Origin: an uncultured Acidimicrobium sp.
GTDB lineage: Bacteria > Actinomycetota > Acidimicrobiia > Acidimicrobiales > Ilumatobacteraceae
Assembly (NCBI GenBank): GCA_903850275.1
Contig: CAINLH010000211.1
Span: 1-5,552 of the forward strand
DNA length: 5,552 bases
Direction: 5' to 3'
Shown: positions 1 through 5,552 of the stretch, in pieces
Numbering within the stretch: the first letter of the stretch is position 1
How the letters are laid out: every line of letters starts with the position of its first letter
Notes under the pieces: model-generated
The model's database searches: none
Told to the model about the DNA's origin: nothing
Seen by the model: the letters and a program-made list of their open reading frames with translations, nothing else
Made by a program: the position numbers and the translations under genes

Positions 1-398
1 AGCGGAAGCGAGCCATCATCCATCTGCACGGTTTCGTAAGCGATCGATGTGGTCTTTGCTTTCTGCAGAGCGGCAGCAACCTGAGGGTAAGCCGACAAAT
101 GCAGGTATGTGAAAAGCGTCAGGTCGGGGCGCAGAAACGCAAACTCTTCTGCCTTTGGCTCCTTCACCTTGACCACCATCTGTTGACTCCATGCATCTGC
201 GGCGGTCGGCACGATGGTTGCCCCAGCGGCCACGTATTCGGCGTCGGTGATGGACGCGCCTTCGCCCGCATTCGTCTCAACGAATACCTGAACCCCCAGC
301 CGTTCAAATTCCCTCACACCGTCCGGGGTGAGGGATACGCGTCCTTCTAGCGTCTTCACTTCTTTCGGCACCCCGACGGTAGAAATGGCTGGTTGCAT
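1..398 (-). CDS. ald: Alanine dehydrogenase, N-terminal part (cut by window edge)
   Basis: This gene encodes the first 132 residues of an NAD-dependent L-alanine dehydrogenase, which interconverts L-alanine with pyruvate, ammonium and NADH in the cytoplasm. The minus-strand translation begins MQPAISTVGVPKEVKTLEGR and matches the N-terminal AlaDH/PNT domain. Visible family landmarks are VGVPKE (residues 8-13), R20 in EGRVSLTP, NAGEGASITD (43-52), K79 in VKVKEP, H100 in FTYLHLSA and TTSIAYETVQ (116-125). R20, K79 and H100 correspond to the substrate-binding Arg, Lys and His of characterised alanine dehydrogenases. The similar transhydrogenase alpha subunit is less likely because the YLHL and SIAYETVQ blocks are alanine-dehydrogenase-like. 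An in-frame stop (TAG at 410-408) lies just upstream, so the ATG at 398 is the first possible ATG; a GTG at residue 10 is a weaker alternative. No clear Shine-Dalgarno precedes it. The C-terminal two thirds, including the NAD-binding domain, lie outside the window. It is divergent from the polyamine operon. Confidence 0.92.
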   Translation of the reverse strand, partial: MQPAISTVGVPKEVKTLEGRVSLTPDGVREFERLGVQVFVETNAGEGASITDAEYVAAGATIVPTAADAWSQQMVVKVKEPKAEEFAFLRPDLTLFTYLHLSAYPQVAAALQKAKTTSIAYETVQMDDGSLP

Positions 399-428
399 GC
401 ATCTTGTCTAGCCCATGTGGAGACTGGT

Positions 429-434
429 TAGTGT
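429..434 (+). promoter_or_regulatory. Candidate -10 box for a leaderless patD operon transcript
   Basis: TAGTGT fits the TANNNT form of the -10 element. It ends six bases before the ATG at 441, which would place the transcription start on or next to the start codon. There is no Shine-Dalgarno at normal spacing; the only purine-rich patch, GGAG near 419-422, is about 18 bases upstream. A loose -35 match, TTGTCT (404-409), lies 19 bases upstream, longer than the usual 17. This is inferred from sequence alone, and leaderless starts are common in actinobacteria. Confidence 0.4.
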
Positions 435-441
435 TGCACTA
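429..441. promoter_or_regulatory. Candidate operator: 13-base palindrome over the patD start
   Basis: TAGTG-TTG-CACTA is a perfect inverted repeat with 5-base arms and a 3-base centre. It covers the proposed -10 box and runs into the A of the patD ATG. A repressor bound here would block the plus-strand promoter. The GT...AC half-sites loosely recall GntR-type operators, but no regulator gene is in the window. A repeat this short can occur by chance. Confidence 0.22.
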
Positions 442-1865
442 TGAAATCGTTCAATAACTTCATCAACGGTAAAGAAGTGGCCGCCCAGGATGGCCGCACA
501 ACCCCAGTAATCGACCCGGTAACCGGCAAGCAATATGCCACCGCAGCGTTGTCGGGGCCTGCAGATGTTGACTCCGCAATGAAGGCCGCGGCAGACGCGT
601 TCGACTCGTGGAAGAACAGCACCCCTTCGGTGCGCCAGAAGGCAATTAATGACATTGCCGACGTCATGGAAGCCAACATGAACGAGTTGATTGAAACCGA
701 AATCGAAAACACTGGCAAGCCTCGAGCCATCACGTTCAGTGAAGAAGTTCCGCCGATGATGGACCAAATCCGTTTCTTTGCCGGCGCTGCGCGCATGCTC
801 GAAGGCAAGAGTGCAGGCGAATACATGTCGGGCTTTACTTCGTACATTCGCCGCGAGCCAATCGGTGTCTGCGCACAAGTTGCGCCATGGAACTACCCGT
901 TAATGATGGGCGTTTGGAAGTTCATTCCCGCAATCGCTGCCGGTAACACAACAGTGCTGAAGCCAAGTGACACAACTCCCGCATCAACGGCGCTCATCGC
1001 AAAATTGCTTGGTGAGGTATTGCCTCCAGGCGTGCTCAACGTCATCTGTGGCGATCGCGACACTGGCCGAAGCATGGTTGTGCACGAAACACCGGGCATG
1101 GTTTCAATCACGGGTTCTGTCCGTGCAGGTATGGAAGTTGCCGGAGATGCTGCAAAAAGCCTCAAGCGTGTCCACCTCGAACTGGGTGGCAAGGCTCCGG
1201 TCGTTATCTTCGACGATGCCGATATCGAACTTGCTGTTGAAACCATTGCAATGACTGGCTATTTCAATGCCGGACAAGACTGCACCGCGGCTACACGCGT
1301 CATTGCTGGGCCGAAAATTTACGGCGACTTTGTTGATGCACTTACCGAGGCTGCAAAGAAAACTAAAACGGGCAAGCCTGGCGACGACGTGCTGTACGGG
1401 CCGCTCAATAACGGCTCGCACTTGAGCAAGGTAAAGGGCTTTATCGATCGTGTACCAAAGCACGCAAAGATCACCACTGGTGGTTCGCAAATTGGTAGCG
1501 ATGGATATTTCTTCGAACCGACTGTTGTATGCGACTTGAAGCAGAACGACGAGATGATTCAAGACGAAATGTTTGCTCCGGTAATTACTGTGCAGAAGTT
1601 CTCCGATGAAGCCGAAGCCTTGAAGTGGGCTAACGGTGTGGAATTCGCACTCGCCTCCTCGGTATGGACCCGGGACTTAGGCCGTGCAATGCGCATGACC
1701 AAGAATCTCGACTTCGGTTGTGTTTGGGTCAACACGCACATCCCGATGGTCGCCGAAATGCCGCACGGTGGTTACAAGAAGTCGGGTTACGGCAAAGATT
1801 TGTCGGCATACGCACTCGATGACTACACACGTATCAAGCACGTAATGATCAATCTCAACAGCTAA
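441..1865 (+). CDS. patD: Gamma-aminobutyraldehyde dehydrogenase (PatD-like, ALDH superfamily)
   Basis: This 474-residue cytoplasmic NAD-dependent aldehyde dehydrogenase is predicted to oxidise 4-aminobutanal to GABA in putrescine breakdown. Its length equals that of E. coli PatD (YdcW), and recalled sequence similarity runs end to end, including RFFAGAAR (111-118), SYIRREPIGV (134-143), GKAPVVIFDDADIE (250-263), NAGQDCTAATR (276-286), VNTH (430-433) and the C-terminal HGGYKKSGYGKDLS. Catalytic features are complete: oxyanion Asn N151 in PWNYPLM, cofactor Lys K174 in VLKPSD, the SITGS turn (222-226), general base E247 in LELGGK and nucleophile C281. The EMFAPV block (376-381) has Ala where many ALDHs have Gly. 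The ATG at 441 gives the normal family N-terminus; the lack of a Shine-Dalgarno suggests leaderless translation. It heads the operon, 12 bases before potA. Betaine-aldehyde or another omega-aminoaldehyde dehydrogenase is the main alternative, but the adjacent polyamine transporter supports this call. Confidence 0.9.
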   Translation: MKSFNNFINGKEVAAQDGRTTPVIDPVTGKQYATAALSGPADVDSAMKAAADAFDSWKNSTPSVRQKAINDIADVMEANMNELIETEIENTGKPRAITFSEEVPPMMDQIRFFAGAARMLEGKSAGEYMSGFTSYIRREPIGVCAQVAPWNYPLMMGVWKFIPAIAAGNTTVLKPSDTTPASTALIAKLLGEVLPPGVLNVICGDRDTGRSMVVHETPGMVSITGSVRAGMEVAGDAAKSLKRVHLELGGKAPVVIFDDADIELAVETIAMTGYFNAGQDCTAATRVIAGPKIYGDFVDALTEAAKKTKTGKPGDDVLYGPLNNGSHLSKVKGFIDRVPKHAKITTGGSQIGSDGYFFEPTVVCDLKQNDEMIQDEMFAPVITVQKFSDEAEALKWANGVEFALASSVWTRDLGRAMRMTKNLDFGCVWVNTHIPMVAEMPHGGYKKSGYGKDLSAYALDDYTRIKHVMINLNS

Positions 1866-1867
1866 TC

Positions 1868-1873
1868 GGGGAG
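1868..1873 (+). promoter_or_regulatory. Ribosome binding site of potA
   Basis: GGGGAG lies 4 bases before the ATG at 1878, inside the 12-base gap after the patD stop. It supports that ATG over in-frame GTG codons further in, and shows that potA is translated independently. Confidence 0.65.
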
Positions 1874-1877
1874 CACC

Positions 1878-3032
1878 ATGGGGGAATCGGCAAATCCAAA
1901 AAATGTGATCGAACTCGATCACATTTCTAAGACGTACGGCGACTTTGTTGCTGTTCATGATGCCAATTTCTCTATTGCTACGGGCGAGTTTTTCGCCATG
2001 CTTGGCCCTTCGGGTTGCGGCAAGACCACAACGCTCAAAATGATTGCTGGTTTCGAGCAACCAACTTCGGGCCGAGTCATGCTCGACGGCGTAGACGTTT
2101 CATCTGTTCCTCCATATAAGCGAAACGTGAACACTGTTTTTCAGCAATACGCACTCTTCCCGCACATGACCGTTTTCGACAACGTTGCATTCGGTCCTCG
2201 AAGCAAAAAAATTGACGAAAAGAAGATCAAGACAAGCGTGATGGAGATGTTGGAGATCGTGCGTCTTGCCGAGTTTGCAACCCGAAAGCCAACACAGCTG
2301 TCGGGCGGCCAGCAACAGCGTGTCGCCCTTGCTCGTGCACTTGTCAATTATCCAAGCGCGTTGTTGTTGGACGAACCGTTGGCGGCACTCGATTTGAAGC
2401 TTCGCGAAGCCATGCAGATCGAACTGAAACGTATTCAACGAGAAGTAGGAATTAGTTTCATCTTTGTCACGCACGATCAGGGCGAAGCGCTCACCATGAG
2501 CGATCGAATTGCGGTCATGAGCCAGGGCCATGTCGAGCAAATCGGCACCCCAGAAGAGATCTATCGCACGCCGTCTTCTCTGTTCGTTGCTGGGTTTATT
2601 GGCTCGGCCAACTTGTTGCCGGGCACGGTCGAATCGAGCGATGGGGAAGATGTCGTCGTCAAGTTGCGAGTGGGTGCAACAGTTCGAGCGTCAGCGAAAG
2701 GCGCGCCTTTCTCTGTGGGCGACAAGGTCTCCGTGATGCTGAGGCCCGAGCGCATCAAGCCAGCCGCAACTGTGGAAGTTCAAGGACGCGGCATCGAGGG
2801 TTTGCTGACCGATTTGGTGTTCCAGGGCGCAACCGCTCGGCTCATCGTGCGTCTCGATGACGGAACGGAAATGACTTGTTTGGCCGACTCTTCGGCGAGC
2901 ATGCCACAGATTGCACCTGGCAAGCGCATCGCCATGACATGGGAGAGCGACTGCGGCTACGTGCTTGCGGGTTGGCCCGATAAGGCTGGCGCAACGACAA
3001 CCGACATCGACCACATCGAATCAACGCTCTAA
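1878..3032 (+). CDS. potA: Polyamine ABC transporter ATP-binding protein (PotA-like)
   Basis: This 384-residue cytoplasmic ATPase drives import through the PotB/PotC channel encoded downstream. The nucleotide-binding domain fills roughly residues 10-240. It contains Walker A GPSGCGKT (43-50), the Q-loop in VFQQYALFPH (87-96), signature LSGGQ (141-145), Walker B ALLLDE (161-166) with D165 and catalytic E166, D-loop LAALD (168-172) and switch His H199 in VTHDQ. All catalytic residues are present. The C-terminal part (about 240-365) starts with FIGSANLLPG and contains LRPERI (288-293), as in the TOBE regulatory domain of the CUT1/PotA-type ATPases. The length fits PotA. Order and spacing place it with the transporter genes that follow. 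The substrate cannot be read from the ATPase alone; the PatD-like neighbour and the binding protein suggest a polyamine. The acidic tail after about residue 367 is not part of a recognised domain. Confidence 0.94.
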   Translation: MGESANPKNVIELDHISKTYGDFVAVHDANFSIATGEFFAMLGPSGCGKTTTLKMIAGFEQPTSGRVMLDGVDVSSVPPYKRNVNTVFQQYALFPHMTVFDNVAFGPRSKKIDEKKIKTSVMEMLEIVRLAEFATRKPTQLSGGQQQRVALARALVNYPSALLLDEPLAALDLKLREAMQIELKRIQREVGISFIFVTHDQGEALTMSDRIAVMSQGHVEQIGTPEEIYRTPSSLFVAGFIGSANLLPGTVESSDGEDVVVKLRVGATVRASAKGAPFSVGDKVSVMLRPERIKPAATVEVQGRGIEGLLTDLVFQGATARLIVRLDDGTEMTCLADSSASMPQIAPGKRIAMTWESDCGYVLAGWPDKAGATTTDIDHIESTL

Positions 3033-3053
3033 GATCTCAGCAGTAACCAACGA

Positions 3054-3060
3054 AGGGGAG
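3054..3060 (+). promoter_or_regulatory. Ribosome binding site of the binding-protein gene
   Basis: AGGGGAG sits 4 bases before the ATG at 3065 and is the strongest Shine-Dalgarno in the first part of the operon, in keeping with a binding protein made in excess of the membrane subunits. It selects this ATG over the in-frame ATG at 3092, just before the twin-arginine motif. Confidence 0.65.
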
Positions 3061-3064
3061 AATC

Positions 3065-4222
3065 ATGAACAACCGCCCAGTATCCAGCAACATGACCCGC
3101 CGCCAATTTCTGGCTCGCTCAGGCGCATTGGGCGCAATGGGGCTTTCGCTTCCAGCGTTGCTTGCAGCATGCGGTGGTGGCGATAGCGCGGGCGGTGCAG
3201 AGTCGACCACGGTGTCATTCGACAACTGGCCGCTTTACATCGACCCGACCGAGGGAACTTCATTGGGCACAGTCGACCGCTTCGCCGAAGCAACTGGCAT
3301 CACCATGAACTACTCCGAGGGCTACAACGACAACAACGAGTATTTCGCAAAGATTCAACCGCTGCTCGGTAATGGCAAAACCATCGAAGCCGACATCATT
3401 GCTCCTACGTTCTGGATGGCCGGACGACTCATCAGCCTCGGTTGGGCAGAGAAGTTGCCACTTGCCGACATTCCGAACATGGCAAACATTACGGACGGTT
3501 TTGTAAATCCGCCGTGGGACCCAACAGGCGAATACAGCATGCCTTGGCAAGCAGGTATGGCTGGCATTGCCTACAACATCGATGTAACTGGTCGCGAGTT
3601 GAAGAGCGTTGAAGATCTGTTCGATCCCGAGTTCAAGGGCAAGATCGGAATGCTTACCGAAATGCGCGACACCATTGGCTTGATCGCGATGGGATTGGGC
3701 ATCGATCCTTCCACCATTGCTTCGTTCGATGATGCTGCACCCGCATTCGAAAAACTGGCCAAGGCCAAAGCCGATGGTCAGATTCGTCAATTCACAGGCA
3801 ACGACTACACCGACGATCTGGTGAGTGGCAACTTTGCTGCTTGCGTGGGTTGGTCGGGCGACGTGTTGCAGCTTGGCAAGGACAGCCCCAACGTTCGATT
3901 CGTTATTCCCGAAGAGGGCGGAACACGTTGGGCCGACGTCATGATGTTGCCAAAGGGCGCAAAGAATGCAGCCAACGCAGCGAAGTGGATGAACTTCTGT
4001 TACGACCCAGTGCAGGCAGCATTGATCACTCAGTACGTGCAGTACTTGTCGCCGGTGAAGGGTGTTCGCGAGGAACTCGCAAAAATCAACCCAGAACTTG
4101 CCGACAACCAGTTGCTCTTCCCAGATGATGCAACAAGCGCACGTTTGCGCGCGTTCGCCACGCTGACAGAAGATGTTGAAGCCAAGTTCGACGAGGAGTT
4201 CTCGGCAATCACCGGCGCGTAA
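3065..4222 (+). CDS. potD: Polyamine substrate-binding lipoprotein (PotD/PotF-like) with Tat signal
   Basis: This 385-residue extracytoplasmic solute-binding protein delivers ligand to the PotB/PotC permease. The N-terminus carries TRRQFLA (11-17), a twin-arginine motif, then a hydrophobic stretch (about 19-35) and lipobox LAAC with C36 as the lipidated Cys. It should therefore be exported folded by Tat and anchored as a lipoprotein. A Gly/Ser-rich linker (37-47) leads to the mature domain, which opens VSFDNWPLYIDP (50-61), matching the start of PotD and PotF. By hand alignment, pocket positions are W55, Y58, D202, W263, D266, W289 and D291. D266 in GWSGD resembles PotF (putrescine) whereas W289 in RWAD resembles PotD (spermidine-preferring). 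The closing block SPVKGVREEL (329-338) and the LFPDD motif (351-355) are also family-typical. The exact ligand is therefore unsettled, with putrescine or spermidine most likely. The gene lies 32 bases after potA and 26 before potB. Confidence 0.91.
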   Translation: MNNRPVSSNMTRRQFLARSGALGAMGLSLPALLAACGGGDSAGGAESTTVSFDNWPLYIDPTEGTSLGTVDRFAEATGITMNYSEGYNDNNEYFAKIQPLLGNGKTIEADIIAPTFWMAGRLISLGWAEKLPLADIPNMANITDGFVNPPWDPTGEYSMPWQAGMAGIAYNIDVTGRELKSVEDLFDPEFKGKIGMLTEMRDTIGLIAMGLGIDPSTIASFDDAAPAFEKLAKAKADGQIRQFTGNDYTDDLVSGNFAACVGWSGDVLQLGKDSPNVRFVIPEEGGTRWADVMMLPKGAKNAANAAKWMNFCYDPVQAALITQYVQYLSPVKGVREELAKINPELADNQLLFPDDATSARLRAFATLTEDVEAKFDEEFSAITGA

Positions 4223-4248
4223 GCACCGACTCGGGCGCTGACGACAAC

Positions 4249-5319
4249 ATGACAACGGGGGGCTCCGTTTCAAATCGCATCGGCACAAATGCCGATCGCG
4301 TTGGTCTGGGGGCCATGCTCGTTTCGGCTTTGTGCTTAGTAGCACTTGGGGCCAAGTGGGTGAGTGGTGCCGCCTCATCGGTGGTGCTGCTGTTGCTGTT
4401 GCTTGTGCTCATCGGGGTTTTGGTTTTGGCCCTTCGAGGCGGCCCTGAAGCGAGAAGGTTGCTTGCGCCATATGGGCTGTTGAAGCCCGGAATGTTGTGG
4501 CTTGCATTGTTCTTCCTTGCGCCGGTTTGGAGTTTGCTTCGCATCTCGCTTTCAACAAAGCCCAGCAGATTCTCCGTTGACTACAACTTCACTTGGGCTT
4601 TCCAGAATTATTCGAATGCTTTTAAAGACTTTGGTACACAGTTTCAACATGCGTTCGTATATGCGGCGATCGCCACCGTGCTTACGGTGTTGATTGGGTA
4701 TCCGCTTGCTTATGTCATTGCGTTCCGCGGTGGCAAGTACAAAAACATCCTGCTTGGCATGGTGGTTATCCCGTTTTTTACCAGTTACCTCATTCGCACA
4801 ATCGCGTGGTCGACCATCTTGGCCGACCGAGGTTTCGTTGTTCGCGCATTCGACAAAGTGGGTTTGGTCCAGGCACTTGAGTGGATGCACATCATGGATA
4901 ACGGCAAACTACTGAATACTCCAGCAGCGGTTATTGGTGGGCTTACCTACAACTTCTTGCCGTTTATGTTGCTACCGATTTATGTGAGCTTGGAAAAGAT
5001 CGACACCAACCTCGTTAATGCCGCGGGCGACTTGTATTCGAGCGCCACCCGCGCGTTTAGGAAAGTGGTGCTTCCTCTCTCTATTCCGGGAGTCTTTGCT
5101 GGCACGCTGCTCACCTTCATTCCAGCAGCAGGCGACTTCGTGAACGCACAGTTTCTCGGTAATCCAAACACCACAATGATTGGTAACTCAATTCAAGATC
5201 AGTTCTTGAAGCAAAACAATTATCCAGTTGCCTCTGCAATGTCTGCAGTGCTGATGTTTAGCATCGCGTCCTTGGTGCTCATCTACACCAAAATCTTCGG
5301 CACGGAGGATTTGGCATGA
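4249..5319 (+). CDS. potB: Polyamine ABC transporter permease (PotB-like) with N-terminal extension
   Basis: This 356-residue integral membrane protein forms half of the import channel. The core from about residue 80 looks like PotB: helices near 82-100, 135-158, 166-190, 223-248, 277-299 and 326-348, with the SF...LIR block (here FFTSYLIRTIAWSTIL, 176-191) and the EAA coupling loop NAAGDLYSSATRAFRKVVLP (257-276), which docks onto PotA. Ahead of the core is an extension of about 75 residues with two more hydrophobic segments (about 19-37 and 42-62, the latter a Leu/Val-rich run), absent from E. coli PotB of about 280 residues. No clear Shine-Dalgarno precedes the ATG at 4249. Internal starts at M23 or M81 are possible, but a start at M81 would leave about 266 untranslated bases inside a tight operon, so the long form is preferred. 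Its stop overlaps the potC start. Confidence 0.9.
   Translation: MTTGGSVSNRIGTNADRVGLGAMLVSALCLVALGAKWVSGAASSVVLLLLLLVLIGVLVLALRGGPEARRLLAPYGLLKPGMLWLALFFLAPVWSLLRISLSTKPSRFSVDYNFTWAFQNYSNAFKDFGTQFQHAFVYAAIATVLTVLIGYPLAYVIAFRGGKYKNILLGMVVIPFFTSYLIRTIAWSTILADRGFVVRAFDKVGLVQALEWMHIMDNGKLLNTPAAVIGGLTYNFLPFMLLPIYVSLEKIDTNLVNAAGDLYSSATRAFRKVVLPLSIPGVFAGTLLTFIPAAGDFVNAQFLGNPNTTMIGNSIQDQFLKQNNYPVASAMSAVLMFSIASLVLIYTKIFGTEDLA
5304..5309 (+). promoter_or_regulatory. Ribosome binding site of potC, inside potB
   Basis: GGAGGA lies within the last codons of potB, 6 bases before the first ATG (5316) and 9 before the second (5319). Both spacings are workable, so it does not decide between the two tandem in-frame ATGs. 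Confidence 0.65.
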
Positions 5320-5552
5320 TGCGCACACGTAGCAAGGTGGGGCGTTGGGCACTCAATATTTTCGCTGGCCTCGGGCTTCTGTATCTGTTCACGCCAATCT
5401 TTTTCATTGTTGCGTTTAGCTTCAACAAACCTAAAGGCAACTTCAACATTGCCTGGCAAGAGTTCACCTTCGAAAACTGGATGCATCCGTTCGCCGAAAA
5501 ATCGCTTACGCAAGCGCTGCGTGTCAGCTTGGAAATTGCGGCCGTTTCAACA
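5316..5552 (+). CDS. potC: Polyamine ABC transporter permease (PotC-like), N-terminal part (cut by window edge)
   Basis: This gene encodes the first 79 residues of the second channel subunit, partner of the PotB-like permease. It begins MMRTRSKVGRWAL, with basic residues 3-10 followed by a first membrane helix (about 11-36, containing YLFTPIFFIVAFSFN). The periplasmic stretch that follows has FTFENW (50-55), the counterpart of the F-T-x-x-N-W/Y block common after helix 1 in PotC proteins. The last residues, ALRVSLEIAAVST (67-79), open helix 2 and match the family's S-L-x-I-A-x-x-S-T pattern. The start overlaps the potB stop as ATGA, implying translational coupling; the alternative start is the next codon, 5319. 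The EAA loop and remaining helices lie beyond the window. The call rests on the N-terminus plus gene order, since PotC routinely follows PotB. Confidence 0.88.
   Translation, partial: MMRTRSKVGRWALNIFAGLGLLYLFTPIFFIVAFSFNKPKGNFNIAWQEFTFENWMHPFAEKSLTQALRVSLEIAAVST

Noticed and set aside
99..350. 83-codon plus-strand open frame in the first 400 bases
   Set aside because: It runs antisense to the conserved alanine dehydrogenase N-terminus and its translation resembles no protein I know.
394..401. TGCATGCA palindrome at the ald start codon
   Set aside because: It is a short self-complementary word produced by the overlapping ATG and CAT context. Without a second copy or spacing pattern there is no reason to call it an operator.
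408..878. Two overlapping minus-strand frames of 139 and 156 codons
   Set aside because: Both oppose the conserved N-terminal region of the aldehyde dehydrogenase, and one would extend into the divergent gap. No family features or ribosome binding sites support them.
1104..2540. Several minus-strand frames of 60-152 codons opposite patD and potA
   Set aside because: They cover catalytic motifs of the plus-strand genes and have no coherent protein features.
3033..3064. Possible internal promoter before the binding-protein gene
   Set aside because: The 32-base gap holds a good ribosome binding site but no recognisable -10 and -35 pair, so read-through from the operon promoter is the simpler reading.
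4223..4248. Possible hairpin or attenuator between the binding-protein gene and potB
   Set aside because: The gap is GC-rich with GGCGC/GCGCT-like words, but they do not pair into a convincing stem and no T-run follows.
3260..4378. Long open frame of 372 codons on the minus strand opposite the binding-protein gene
   Set aside because: It lies antisense to a clearly conserved gene, has no recognisable domain, is rich in Cys, His and Arg as antisense frames often are, and has no plausible start context. It is a shadow of codon bias on the coding strand.
1..5552. Search for mobile elements, CRISPR repeats, tRNA genes or a novel defence system
   Set aside because: No direct repeat series, terminal inverted repeats, transposase motifs or tRNA-like cloverleaf were seen. 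All coding space is taken by recognised metabolic and transport genes.

Overview
This window reads as an ordinary, well-packed polyamine uptake and catabolism locus from a bacterium of moderate GC content (mid-50s percent by eye). It is probably an actinobacterium. The pointers are a Tat-type lipoprotein signal on the solute-binding protein, an apparently leaderless first gene with a TANNNT-type -10 box six bases before its ATG, and protein sequences that resemble actinobacterial homologues. A freshwater or marine Acidimicrobiia-like lineage would fit, but this is inference and no marker gene is present to settle it.

Layout: positions 1-398 hold the 5' part of an alanine dehydrogenase gene (ald) on the minus strand, cut by the window edge. 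A 42-base divergent gap (399-440) separates it from a plus-strand operon of five genes. These are a gamma-aminobutyraldehyde dehydrogenase (patD-like, 441-1865), the ATPase (potA-like, 1878-3032), the Tat/lipoprotein substrate-binding protein (potD/potF-like, 3065-4222), the first permease (potB-like, 4249-5319) and the start of the second permease (potC-like, 5316 to the window end). Gaps inside the operon are 12, 32 and 26 bases, followed by a 4-base ATGA overlap, so one transcript is very likely. No stretch over 300 bases lacks a gene. I saw no tRNA, rRNA, CRISPR array, insertion sequence or convincing terminator.

How the genes fit together: the binding protein captures a polyamine, probably putrescine or a close relative, outside the membrane. 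The PotB/PotC pair forms the channel and PotA powers import. After a transaminase (not in the window) turns putrescine into 4-aminobutanal, the PatD-like enzyme oxidises it to GABA. If that transaminase uses pyruvate as amino acceptor, it makes L-alanine. The divergent alanine dehydrogenase could then convert the alanine back to pyruvate and ammonium, which would explain its position. This last link is a hypothesis.

No undescribed system is evident. The points most worth a second look are the very short divergent control region with a 13-base palindrome over the proposed -10 box and start codon, the mixed PotD/PotF-like ligand pocket of the binding protein, and the extra N-terminal membrane segments of the PotB-like permease.
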